A DNA stretch of 64,000 nucleotides from Methylotenera sp. (GTDB taxonomy: Bacteria; Pseudomonadota; Gammaproteobacteria; Burkholderiales; Methylophilaceae). The number at the start of each line of letters is the position of its first letter. Position 1 is the first letter of the stretch. A program made the position numbers and the translations under genes. Shown in pieces: positions 10,042-18,433 of the stretch. The stretch spans positions 1 through 64,000 of the forward strand of contig JAHRYP010000004.1 of the NCBI GenBank assembly GCA_020622105.1, in the 5' to 3' direction. The notes under the pieces are model-generated. The model ran no database searches and was not told the origin of the DNA. It saw only the letters and a list, made by a program, of their open reading frames with translations.

Positions 10042-10962
10042 TCAGGCTACGCGCACTCTGGGGTCAGCCAGCTTATACAATAAATCAGTGAATAAATTCA
10101 CCACCACATAACTTAATGCAACGATCAGCACACATGCCTGCGTCACCGGGTAATCGCGTTTCTCAATACTTTCTACCAATAGTCTGCCTATGCCATCCCA
10201 ACTGAATATCGTTTCGGTAATCACCGCACCAGCCAGCAAACTACCCATCTGCAAACCGACAATCGTGATAATGGGCAACAATGCTGCACGCAGGGCATGA
10301 CGCAGAATGACCACTCGCTCACTCAAGCCCTTGGCACGCGCAGTACGAATATAATCATCATTCAGCACCTCGAGCAGGCTGGTGCGCGTCATACGCGTAA
10401 GAATTGCACTCAAACCAAAGCCCAAAGTGGCGGCAGGCAGGATAATTGAGGCGCCAGATTCCATACCGCTTACAGGTAGCCAGCCCAACCACACGGCAAA
10501 TATCAGCATTAACACCGGTCCTAACCAGAAAGCTGGCATCGCAGATAACCTGACTGAAACAACCGTCACAAGAATATCCTGCCAGCGCCCGGCTTTAAGT
10601 GCGCTGTAAATACCTAATGGAATACCTACAAAAAGCCCGATCATCAGCGCCAATAAAGCCAGTTTAAGTGTCGCCGGGTAACGCGTGTTAATCAGCTCGG
10701 CAATGGAGGCTTTGGTATGTATGGATCGTCCAAAATCGCCATGGGCGAGTTTATTGAGATAAGTACCGAATTGCTGCAATAAAGGCTGGTTTAAACCCAA
10801 TTCAGTCCGCAGTGCATCACGGTCCGCGCTGCTGGCAGATTCGCCCAGCATCACCTCAACCGGATCACCGGGTACCAGATGAATGAGTAAAAAAGTGAGC
10901 AGCAATACGCCGAAAATAACGGTAAAAAAGCTAGTGAGGCGTTTAATCAAAAACATAAACAA
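10042..10962 (-). CDS. Peptide-type ABC transporter permease (DppB/OppB-like)
   Basis: A 306-residue partner permease. The N-terminus (RLTSFFTVIFGVLLLTFLL, then LVPGDPVE) is characteristic of the DppB/OppB/YejB family, and the EAA loop reads RTARAKGLSERVVILRHALR. A C-terminal TDLLYKLADPRVR segment closes the family signature. It lies between the YkuD-fold gene (58 bases upstream) and the second permease (2 bases downstream). The substrate cannot be read from the permease; context points to cell-wall peptides. Confidence 0.92.
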   Translation of the reverse strand: MFMFLIKRLTSFFTVIFGVLLLTFLLIHLVPGDPVEVMLGESASSADRDALRTELGLNQPLLQQFGTYLNKLAHGDFGRSIHTKASIAELINTRYPATLKLALLALMIGLFVGIPLGIYSALKAGRWQDILVTVVSVRLSAMPAFWLGPVLMLIFAVWLGWLPVSGMESGASIILPAATLGFGLSAILTRMTRTSLLEVLNDDYIRTARAKGLSERVVILRHALRAALLPIITIVGLQMGSLLAGAVITETIFSWDGIGRLLVESIEKRDYPVTQACVLIVALSYVVVNLFTDLLYKLADPRVRVA

Positions 10963-11020
10963 CTCACAATTGCATCATTTCCGCGTGGGCAGGAATGATG
11001 ATGAAGAGAATTTTTACACT

Positions 11021-11500
11021 TCATTCAACAATCACCACTGGCGTACCAGCCTCTACCAGATCAAACAATTCCATGACATCCTGATTACGCATACGCACGC
11101 AGCCATGTGAACACGGCTGGCCCATCGGCTCGGTGTCGGGTGTGCCGTGAATATAAATATAACGCTGCATGCTATCCACATTACCCAATCGATTCTTTCC
11201 GACCTCAGTACCAGACAGCCACAATATGCGCGTCAAAATCCAGTCACGTTGCGGGTATTGCGCTATGAGCTCCGGCGACAGAATTTCACCTGTAGGCCGA
11301 CGGCCGACAAATACTGTATTCAACGGAGCACCCGCACCAATTTTGGCACGTACAACATGTTTACCCAATGGTGTGCGACCGCTGTCTTTTTCACAGCCAA
11401 CACCATTGGCCGCAGTAGATATGTAATACTTGGCTTTAACTGCGCCAAAGTCATCAAGCAGAGTCAGCATCTGGGCTGTAATTGAAATTTCAATGTGCAT
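11021..11500 (-). CDS. YkuD-fold L,D-transpeptidase/L,D-carboxypeptidase, no signal peptide
   Basis: A 159-residue single YkuD domain with the complete active site: IHGT (117-120) and SHGCVRM (131-137), catalytic Cys134. Unlike classic periplasmic L,D-transpeptidases it begins directly with the domain (MHIEISITAQML) and has no signal peptide or membrane segment, so it should be cytoplasmic. Leaderless YkuD proteins such as Acinetobacter ElsL act as L,D-carboxypeptidases in peptidoglycan recycling, trimming tetrapeptides to tripeptides. It overlaps the end of the binding-protein gene by 11 bases and sits in one operon with nagZ, which favours the recycling role. The biochemical assignment is inference. 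Confidence 0.9.
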   Translation of the reverse strand: MHIEISITAQMLTLLDDFGAVKAKYYISTAANGVGCEKDSGRTPLGKHVVRAKIGAGAPLNTVFVGRRPTGEILSPELIAQYPQRDWILTRILWLSGTEVGKNRLGNVDSMQRYIYIHGTPDTEPMGQPCSHGCVRMRNQDVMELFDLVEAGTPVVIVE

Positions 11501-12980
11501 AGCTGTTTATTGTAGCCGACCTTTTAATTGTCGCTAAATCATCCCAGTTTCCATCAGGTTTGGGGGTGTAATGAGTAATGTTTCTATTAAAAGCGGCAAA
11601 CTGCGCCTCATACCACAGTGGAATATATGGCAACTGCTGATGAATACGCGTTGTAACTGCAGGCCAGTCTTCTGCTAATAGCAACGTATCCAGCTCGACA
11701 TCCACATAACGACCGCGGTTAAAACCATGGGGCGGAAACTGCTGCGAACCAAAAGCTTTGGTGTAAATTTCCGGGGTTTTAATCCCCACCCAAGTGAGTC
11801 CAAATAATTGAAAGTTACCTTTTTTAACCTCGTCAAAAAAGGTGCCCCAATCCAGACTACGAATTTCCAAGTCTATACCAGCCTTTGCCATCTGCGCCTG
11901 CAATATCGTTGCCAGCCTCACACGCTGCGCATCGGTTGATGTTTTATATACTAGTTTAAGCGGCAGCTGCACACCTGCTTCTATGAGCAGTTTTTTAGCA
12001 AGCTCAGGGTTATAGTCATAAGCAATCAGCTCGTTTCCGGCGTTGGTGTAGTGCTCGGGCGGCAATATGGCGCCAGCAACCCGTGTACTTTTCACCATCA
12101 CTTTTTCAATAATAGCCTGACGGTCAATTGCATGCGCAATCGCCATGCGCACCTGATGCTGCTTGAGCAAGGGATCTTGCATATTTAAACCGAGATAAGA
12201 AAAATTAGCGCCTTGAACAGTTTGAACCATGATTTCAGGTTTTGATTGCAGGTGTTTGACCAGCTCAGGCGGCAAATCACTCTGCAGTAAATCGGTTTCG
12301 CCGCGCAGCAGTTTCAGTACCCGCACCGTCGGGTCTTTCACCTCGGTAAATATAATCTGCTGTCCATCATGCACTCTTTTCAGCGTCAGTTTATTTTGCC
12401 AATGCTCGAAAGCCAGCGGGCCGCTGCCGATGGGATGATGCGAAAAGTCATGTTCCTTTTCGATGTAATCTTTAGGCAATATCCCCATGATCAACTTAGC
12501 TGCAAACTGCTTATCTGGCTGTTTCAATTGAAATATTACCAGATTCTCGTTTTTCACCTGGATTGAGGAGATATTGGAATACTCAGAGGTATGCGGTGAG
12601 TCTTTAAGTCCAACAATTGAATCATAAGTCGCTTTTACATCATCAGCAGTCAGTGTTTTGTGATGGTGAAAACGCGCAAACGGCTGCTTCATTATGAAAT
12701 GATATTCCCTCGGGCTTACCATCAGCCAGTTTGCTAACTTGGGTACAAGATTGGAAGTTTCATCAAAATCAACCAGCGACTGATAAATCAGACGATTAGC
12801 CCGTTCAGATGCTGCATCCGTAGCATAACGCGGATCTAAATTAATTGGCATCTGCGCCAAAGAGAAACGAATAGGTTCGGCCTGGTCGGATAGCTGGTTG
12901 GAACCGGATTGATTACAGCCGGATAGCGTTAGTACACAGGCTATCAGACAAGTAAGCACAATAGTATTGAATACTTTCAT
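11490..12980 (-). CDS. ABC transporter substrate-binding lipoprotein (peptide family 5)
   Basis: A 496-residue periplasmic binding protein of the SBP_bac_5 family (DppA/OppA/MppA relatives). The lipoprotein signal ends with LSGC (Cys22). The N-terminal lobe has the family's NLDPRYATDAASERANRLIY signature, and the C-terminal half has the FGLTWVGIK hinge region. It is the first gene of a five-gene operon with the YkuD enzyme, two permeases and nagZ. Related proteins bind oligopeptides or muropeptides; the latter fits the context. Its promoter region is shared with the divergent ccoN. Confidence 0.92.
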   Translation of the reverse strand: MKVFNTIVLTCLIACVLTLSGCNQSGSNQLSDQAEPIRFSLAQMPINLDPRYATDAASERANRLIYQSLVDFDETSNLVPKLANWLMVSPREYHFIMKQPFARFHHHKTLTADDVKATYDSIVGLKDSPHTSEYSNISSIQVKNENLVIFQLKQPDKQFAAKLIMGILPKDYIEKEHDFSHHPIGSGPLAFEHWQNKLTLKRVHDGQQIIFTEVKDPTVRVLKLLRGETDLLQSDLPPELVKHLQSKPEIMVQTVQGANFSYLGLNMQDPLLKQHQVRMAIAHAIDRQAIIEKVMVKSTRVAGAILPPEHYTNAGNELIAYDYNPELAKKLLIEAGVQLPLKLVYKTSTDAQRVRLATILQAQMAKAGIDLEIRSLDWGTFFDEVKKGNFQLFGLTWVGIKTPEIYTKAFGSQQFPPHGFNRGRYVDVELDTLLLAEDWPAVTTRIHQQLPYIPLWYEAQFAAFNRNITHYTPKPDGNWDDLATIKRSATINSYAH

Positions 12981-13106
12981 ATAGCCTGAAGTTTACTAGA
13001 TTTTCAATCCGAGAATATTCACCACTTAATTAAATGTTTGTAATCCTCATTAGTTAGCTTAAAGCCAGCTTTGAATAGGTTGAACGCCTCTTTAATACAA
13101 AAGTAA

Positions 13107-13120
13107 TTGATTTGCATCAA
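13107..13120. promoter_or_regulatory. FNR box upstream of ccoN
   Basis: The sequence TTGATTTGCATCAA is a perfect FNR/ANR dyad (TTGAT-N4-ATCAA). A weak -10-like CAAAAT at 13143-13148 lies about 32 bases from the dyad centre, the spacing of an activated class II promoter. It lies 87 bases upstream of the ccoN start, so low-oxygen induction of the cbb3 operon is expected. A regulator of the matching type is encoded at 23.0-23.8 kb. Confidence 0.85.
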
Positions 13121-13200
13121 ATCTCGATTTGGCTTCGTGCGACAAAATGCCACATGTAAAACTAGCTGTAAATTTTAATTAGTACTTTGGGGAGAACTAA

Positions 13201-14637
13201 ATGCAAGTCTCGAATTCGCAATCAAACACGTATAGCGATGGTGTTATACGGCAATTTTCTATCATGGCCGTGGTTTGGGGTGTGGTGGGCATGTTGGTTG
13301 GCGTGATTATCGCCTCTCAACTCGTCTGGCCAGAACTCAACCTTGGCTTACAGTGGACCAGCTTCGGTCGTTTACGTCCGTTACATACCAATGCAGTGAT
13401 TTTTGCATTTGGCGGTTGTACATTGTTTGCTACGTCCTATTATATCGTCCAGCGCACCTGTCACACCGCGCTGTTTATGCCTAAGCTTGCCACCTTTACG
13501 TTTTGGGGCTGGCAGGCAGTTATCGTTGCAGCTGCGATCTCACTACCTTTGGGTTACACACAAGGTAAAGAATACGCTGAGCTGGAATGGCCAATTGACT
13601 TGCTGATTGCAGTGGTTTGGGTATCTTATGCGATTGTGTTCTTCGGTACTATCGGCATCCGCCGCGTTAAGCATATCTATGTAGCCAACTGGTTTCTGGG
13701 GGCTTTCATTATCGCGGTAGCGTTGCTGCACATTGTTAACAGTGCTGCAATGCCGGCTAGTTTTATGCACTCATACTCTGCTTATGCAGGTGTGCAAGAT
13801 GCGATGGTGCAATGGTGGTATGGTCACAACGCTGTAGGTTTCTTCCTGACAGCTGGCTTCTTGGGCATGATGTACTACTTTGTTCCTAAACAAGCAGATC
13901 GTCCGGTTTATTCATACAGTTTGTCTATCGTACACTTCTGGGCTTTGATTTTCACTTACATGTGGGCGGGCCCGCACCATCTGCACTACACCGCTTTACC
14001 TGACTGGACACAATCTTTAGGTATGGCTTTCTCATTGATTCTGCTGGCACCAAGCTGGGGCGGCATGATCAACGGTATGATGACTTTGTCAGGCGCATGG
14101 CACAAACTGCGTACAGACCCTATCTTACGTTTCCTGATCGTTTCATTGTCTTTCTACGGTATGAGTACGTTTGAAGGCCCGATGATGGCGATTAAAACGG
14201 TTAACTCACTCTCACACTACACTGACTGGACTGTTGGTCACGTACACTCAGGCGCTTTAGGCTGGGTTGGCCTGGTTTCTATGGGTTCACTCTACTACAT
14301 GGTGCCACGTCTGTTTGGCCAGAAACAAATGCATAGCATCAAAGCGATTGAACTGCATTTCTGGATGGCAACAGTCGGTATCGTTCTGTACATCGCAGCA
14401 TTGTGGATTTCAGGTGTGATGGAAGGTTTAATGTGGCGCGCTATCAACGCTGACGGCACATTGACATATACCTTTGTAGAAAGCGTAAAAGCTAAACAAC
14501 CTTACTACATCATTCGTGTGCTGGGTGGCCTGCTCTACCTTGGCGGCATGATTATCATGTTGTGGAACGTTATTAAAACTGCAACCAGTGGCAAAGCAGC
14601 AACAGCTACTATTCCACCAGTTGCTGCTCACGCTTAA
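13201..14637 (+). CDS. ccoN: Cytochrome cbb3 oxidase subunit I
   Basis: Catalytic haem-copper subunit (478 residues, 12 or more membrane helices) of the high-affinity cbb3 terminal oxidase. Haem and Cu ligand regions are visible: [15 protein letters not shown] (low-spin haem His), [10 protein letters not shown], and the paired His of [16 protein letters not shown], plus [13 protein letters not shown] near the C-terminus. A GGGGAG ribosome site precedes the ATG. It opens the ccoNOQP-ccoG-ccoH operon behind an FNR box. Confidence 0.97.
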   Translation: MQVSNSQSNTYSDGVIRQFSIMAVVWGVVGMLVGVIIASQLVWPELNLGLQWTSFGRLRPLHTNAVIFAFGGCTLFATSYYIVQRTCHTALFMPKLATFTFWGWQAVIVAAAISLPLGYTQGKEYAELEWPIDLLIAVVWVSYAIVFFGTIGIRRVKHIYVANWFLGAFIIAVALLHIVNSAAMPASFMHSYSAYAGVQDAMVQWWYGHNAVGFFLTAGFLGMMYYFVPKQADRPVYSYSLSIVHFWALIFTYMWAGPHHLHYTALPDWTQSLGMAFSLILLAPSWGGMINGMMTLSGAWHKLRTDPILRFLIVSLSFYGMSTFEGPMMAIKTVNSLSHYTDWTVGHVHSGALGWVGLVSMGSLYYMVPRLFGQKQMHSIKAIELHFWMATVGIVLYIAALWISGVMEGLMWRAINADGTLTYTFVESVKAKQPYYIIRVLGGLLYLGGMIIMLWNVIKTATSGKAATATIPPVAAHA

Positions 14638-14648
14638 GGGAATTCATC

Positions 14649-15275
14649 ATGTCAAATCAAGATAAAAACACTGGCTTCAGCCATGAAAAAATCGAGACCA
14701 GCAACTTTCTGATGATTGTGCTGATTCTGGTAGTGGTCGCTTTTGGTGGTCTGGTGGAAATCGTTCCACTATTTTTCCAAAAATCTACCACTGAGCCTAT
14801 TACAGGCTTGCAACCTTATACACCGGTGCAGTTGGCTGGGCGTGATATCTACATTCGTGAAGGCTGCTACAACTGCCACTCACAAATGATTCGCCCATTC
14901 CGTGCAGAAACATTGCGTTACGGTCACTACTCAGTTGCCGGCGAGTTCGTTTATGACCACCCATTCCAATGGGGCAGTAAGCGTACAGGTCCAGACCTGC
15001 ACCGTGTTGGCGGCAAATACAGTGATGAATGGCAACGTATCCACCTGATCAATCCGCGTGACTTGGTGCCGGAATCTATCATGCCAGCTTACCCATGGTT
15101 GGAAAACACACCGGTAGATGCAAAATCACTGGCGCCTAACATGCGTGCATTGCGTGCGGTTGGTGTTCCATATACCGATGAACAGATTGCTGGTGCAGAA
15201 GCTGAAGCAGCCGGTAAGACAGAGCTGGACGCAATCATTGCGTACCTGCAAGTTCTCGGCACACACTTGAAATAG
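14649..15275 (+). CDS. ccoO: Cytochrome cbb3 oxidase subunit II (monohaem cytochrome c)
   Basis: A 208-residue membrane-anchored cytochrome c that passes electrons to CcoN. It has one N-terminal helix (about 20-40), the haem c site CYNCH at 73-77 and the axial Met region [11 protein letters not shown]. It starts 11 bases after ccoN with an AAGGGA ribosome site. Confidence 0.97.
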   Translation: MSNQDKNTGFSHEKIETSNFLMIVLILVVVAFGGLVEIVPLFFQKSTTEPITGLQPYTPVQLAGRDIYIREGCYNCHSQMIRPFRAETLRYGHYSVAGEFVYDHPFQWGSKRTGPDLHRVGGKYSDEWQRIHLINPRDLVPESIMPAYPWLENTPVDAKSLAPNMRALRAVGVPYTDEQIAGAEAEAAGKTELDAIIAYLQVLGTHLK

Positions 15276-15286
15276 CTAAGGGGACC

Positions 15287-15427
15287 ATGATGGATATCAA
15301 TACACTTCGCATCCTTGCTACGATTGCCAGCTTTGCGGTATTTGTTGGCATCATGGTTTGGGCTTGGAAACGCCGCAACACATCTGATTTTAAAGATGCG
15401 GCGAATCTGCCTTTTACTGATGATTAA
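15287..15427 (+). CDS. ccoQ: Cytochrome cbb3 oxidase subunit CcoQ
   Basis: A 46-residue single-helix protein (two consecutive ATGs, then DINTLRILATIASFAVFVG, a second aromatic stretch MVWAWKRR and an acidic tail ending FTDD). CcoQ stabilises the oxidase complex. The AAGGGGA ribosome site lies 3-4 bases before the first ATG, making the second ATG (15290) the better spaced start. Position between ccoO and ccoP and the sequence pattern make the call secure. Confidence 0.92.
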   Translation: MMDINTLRILATIASFAVFVGIMVWAWKRRNTSDFKDAANLPFTDD

Positions 15428-15490
15428 AGCTTACAAGACCAAATAAAACATTTAGTTAAAACTTCAGCAAGAAGTTTAGAGGAAAATAAA

Positions 15491-16402
15491 ATGAGCGACT
15501 TTACCAGTAGTTTTTGGCCGATGTTCATCACTGTCATATCAGTGGGTGGCGTTATCGGCTGCGCCTTACTGTTGTGGCTGACCAGCAAGATCAAGGCAAC
15601 CAGCCCCAATGGCGACAACACCAATGGTCACGTATGGGATGAAAACCTGCGTGAGATGAACAACCCTCTGCCACGCTGGTGGGTGTGGATGTTCATTATC
15701 ACCATCGTGTTCTCACTGTTCTACTTTGCAGCGTACCCGGCAATCGGTACTTACGCAGGCAAACTTGGCTGGACACAAGTGAACCAATATGAGAAAGAGA
15801 TGGAAGAAGCCAATAAAACGATTGCGCCTCTTTATGCAAAATTTGCCGCAATGCCCGTAGAAGAACTGGCTGTTAATGCAGAAGCTAAAGCCATCGGCGA
15901 GCGTATGTTCATGAATAACTGCGCACAGTGTCATGGCTCAGATGCACACGGCAGCCGCGGCTTTCCAAACCTGACTGACAAAGACTGGATTTATGGCGGC
16001 AGCCCTGAAAAAATCGCTGAAACACTTACCAATGGTCGCGTAGGTATGATGCCGCCAATGGCAGCAGCAGTTGGTACAGAAGATGACGTTAAAAACGTTG
16101 CTCACTATGTATTAAGCCTTTCAAACAGTGACCATGACGCAACACGTGCAACGGCAGGCAAAGAGAAGTTTGCAGTATGTGCGGCTTGTCACGGTGCTGA
16201 CGGCACAGGTAACCAATCTATCGGTGCACCTAACCTTGCTGACAATATCTGGCTGCATGGTGCTGGTGAAGAGGCTATCATCAAACGCATCCATGAAGGT
16301 AAAGTGAATCAAATGCCGGCACAAGGCGCTAAATTTTCACCTGAGCAAATTCATGTGTTAGCTGCCTATGTATGGGGTTTGTCTAATAACGAAACCAAAT
16401 AG
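15491..16402 (+). CDS. ccoP: Cytochrome cbb3 oxidase subunit III (dihaem cytochrome c)
   Basis: A 303-residue dihaem cytochrome c that feeds electrons into the oxidase. Two N-terminal helices (about 9-31 and 62-84) flank the conserved HVWDENLREMNNPLPRWW stretch. The haem c sites are CAQCH (144-148) and CAACH (230-234), each followed by a Met ligand region (GMMPPM; NQMPAQG). The length is typical of a two-helix CcoP. GAGGA precedes the ATG. Confidence 0.97.
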   Translation: MSDFTSSFWPMFITVISVGGVIGCALLLWLTSKIKATSPNGDNTNGHVWDENLREMNNPLPRWWVWMFIITIVFSLFYFAAYPAIGTYAGKLGWTQVNQYEKEMEEANKTIAPLYAKFAAMPVEELAVNAEAKAIGERMFMNNCAQCHGSDAHGSRGFPNLTDKDWIYGGSPEKIAETLTNGRVGMMPPMAAAVGTEDDVKNVAHYVLSLSNSDHDATRATAGKEKFAVCAACHGADGTGNQSIGAPNLADNIWLHGAGEEAIIKRIHEGKVNQMPAQGAKFSPEQIHVLAAYVWGLSNNETK

Positions 16403-16417
16403 TAAGGTTAGAAATAA

Positions 16418-17857
16418 ATGAGCATTAAAAAGAACTCAAATGTGACAAATGACGCAGTAACTGAGGCGACAGTAATTAATTTGTACGCTGCCGCAGACAA
16501 GATCTATCCGCGCAGCACATTCGGGTTCTTTACCAAATGGCGCTGGGTCATGATATGGCTGACCCAGCTCGTTTTTTATGGCATCCCCTGGCTGGAATGG
16601 GGTCAGCGTCAGGCATTGTTATTTGACCTGGAAGCAAGACGCTTTTATATCTTTAATCTTGTGTTATATCCGCAAGACCTGATTTATCTGACAGGGATTC
16701 TGATTATCTCCGCCCTCTCGCTGTTCCTGTTTACCGCGATTGCAGGGCGTTTATGGTGTGGTTACACCTGCCCGCAAACCGTATACACCGAAATATTTCT
16801 GTGGATAGAAGCTAAAATTGAAGGCGATCGTGCTGCACGCATGAAGCTGGATGATGCGCCGATGTCAGCGAAAAAGTTGCTTAAAAAAGGCGGCAAGCAT
16901 TTTGCCTGGATTACGTTTGCGCTGTGGACTGGTTTTACTTTTGTCGGTTACTTTTCACCGATACGCGATTTGGGCAGTGCGGTGGTGAATCTGGGTTTAG
17001 GCCCATGGGAAACATTCTGGATTGGTTTTTACGGTTTTGCTACTTATGGCAATGCCGGTTTTATGCGTGAGCAGGTATGTAAATACATGTGTCCTTACGC
17101 ACGTTTTCAGAGTGCGATGTTTGATGATGATACTTTGATCGTGACGTATGATGAGAAACGTGGTGAGCCACGCGGTAAGGCATCACTTAAAGCCGATATG
17201 GATAAGAGCAAGCAAGGCGCTTGTATCGATTGCAGCCTGTGTGTACAGGTATGTCCGACCGGTATTGATATCCGTAAAGGTCTGCAGTATGAGTGTATCG
17301 GCTGCGGTGCTTGTGCTGACGTATGTGACACGGTGATGGACAAGATGGGTTATGAACGCGGTTTGGTGAAATACTCGACCCAGCATGCAATTAATCTGGG
17401 CTGGAATCGCGCACAGATGCTGCGCCATGTCTTAAGGCCGCGTGTACTGATCTATACCGCAATCCTGGCTTCTATTGTGGTTGCCTTGCTTACGAGCCTG
17501 ATCATGCGGGATTCATTCCGCGTGGATGTGGTGCGTGACCGTGGCGTGATGGCACGTTTGGCTGATGGCGGTATGCTGGAGAATGTGTATCGTCTGCAGA
17601 TCATGAATGCAACCGAAACAACACAACGCTATGAGCTTAGTGCCAGCGGTATTGATAATCTCAAGGTGGAGTCCGATGTGGCGGATGCTAACAAAACAGT
17701 GACTGTGAACTCTGCTGAGTCGCGCTGGATTCCGGTTCGGTTGCAGATTCCGGATGGTTCAGTCAAGTCTGGATCACATCACGTAGAGTTTAAAGTACGA
17801 GCCATTGAGAGCAATGAACTGGTGGCAGAGAAATCTGTGTTTCTTGTGCCGAGGTAA
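16418..17857 (+). CDS. ccoG: Cytochrome c oxidase accessory protein CcoG (FixG/RdxA)
   Basis: A 479-residue membrane ferredoxin-like protein needed for cbb3 maturation, with Cu(II)-reducing activity reported for CcoG. Four to five helices carry the Cys motifs LWCGYTCPQT and CKYMCPYARF. These are followed by two 4Fe-4S clusters (CIDCSLCVQVCPTG; CIGCGACADVCDT) and a periplasmic Ig-like C-terminal domain. It follows ccoP by 15 bases. Confidence 0.96.
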   Translation: MSIKKNSNVTNDAVTEATVINLYAAADKIYPRSTFGFFTKWRWVMIWLTQLVFYGIPWLEWGQRQALLFDLEARRFYIFNLVLYPQDLIYLTGILIISALSLFLFTAIAGRLWCGYTCPQTVYTEIFLWIEAKIEGDRAARMKLDDAPMSAKKLLKKGGKHFAWITFALWTGFTFVGYFSPIRDLGSAVVNLGLGPWETFWIGFYGFATYGNAGFMREQVCKYMCPYARFQSAMFDDDTLIVTYDEKRGEPRGKASLKADMDKSKQGACIDCSLCVQVCPTGIDIRKGLQYECIGCGACADVCDTVMDKMGYERGLVKYSTQHAINLGWNRAQMLRHVLRPRVLIYTAILASIVVALLTSLIMRDSFRVDVVRDRGVMARLADGGMLENVYRLQIMNATETTQRYELSASGIDNLKVESDVADANKTVTVNSAESRWIPVRLQIPDGSVKSGSHHVEFKVRAIESNELVAEKSVFLVPR

Positions 17858-17930
17858 ATTTCAGAATGATATTTACAAAGCTATTTTTAATTTACGCTGA
17901 CAGACAGTCTTGCATGAAAGTAACAAACCC

Positions 17931-18230
17931 ATGAACAACACTATGAATTCACACACAACACAAAACGAAGCAATAGACCCGCAAGCTGGTAAAGCCTGGT
18001 GGCACTTTGGACATATGTGGCTAGTGGTAGGTGGCCCACTGACTGTAGTCATTGCATCATTTATTACACTTTATCTTGCCATCCAAGTGCCGGACCCGGT
18101 GGTAGATAGCGATTACTATCGCAAGGGTATTGAAATCAACAAAACGCTTGATGGCAAACGCGATGGACTGGTACCTGCTATTCAAGGTCGCAATCATGCA
18201 GCTACTGGCATTAAACCGACACAGCCCTAA
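17931..18230 (+). CDS. ccoH: FixH/CcoH family protein
   Basis: About 99 residues with one long hydrophobic helix (HMWLVVGGPLTVVIASFITLYLAI without charges) followed by the family's conserved PDPVVDSDYYRKGIEINK segment. CcoH/FixH is required for assembly of the cbb3 oxidase. Three in-frame starts exist (TTG 17910, ATG 17931, ATG 17943) and none has a clear ribosome site. It closes the oxidase gene string; genes for CcoI (copper ATPase) and CcoS do not follow. Confidence 0.87.
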   Translation: MNNTMNSHTTQNEAIDPQAGKAWWHFGHMWLVVGGPLTVVIASFITLYLAIQVPDPVVDSDYYRKGIEINKTLDGKRDGLVPAIQGRNHAATGIKPTQP

Positions 18231-18433
18231 GCGCACCTCTAAAACAGTATGCCGAACATTCCAGCAACGTTTCGCTAAAACCTCCTTCTATCTATTAGCA
18301 AATCATACTTCGCTTTTCCTACACAAAAATTACAAGTTACTCAGGCGAACAAATTCATATCTATCAAGCCATAATCCGTTACTATGATCCATACGTTTAT
18401 TGATAATTAGCCCCTGTATCGGGATAAGGCAAT

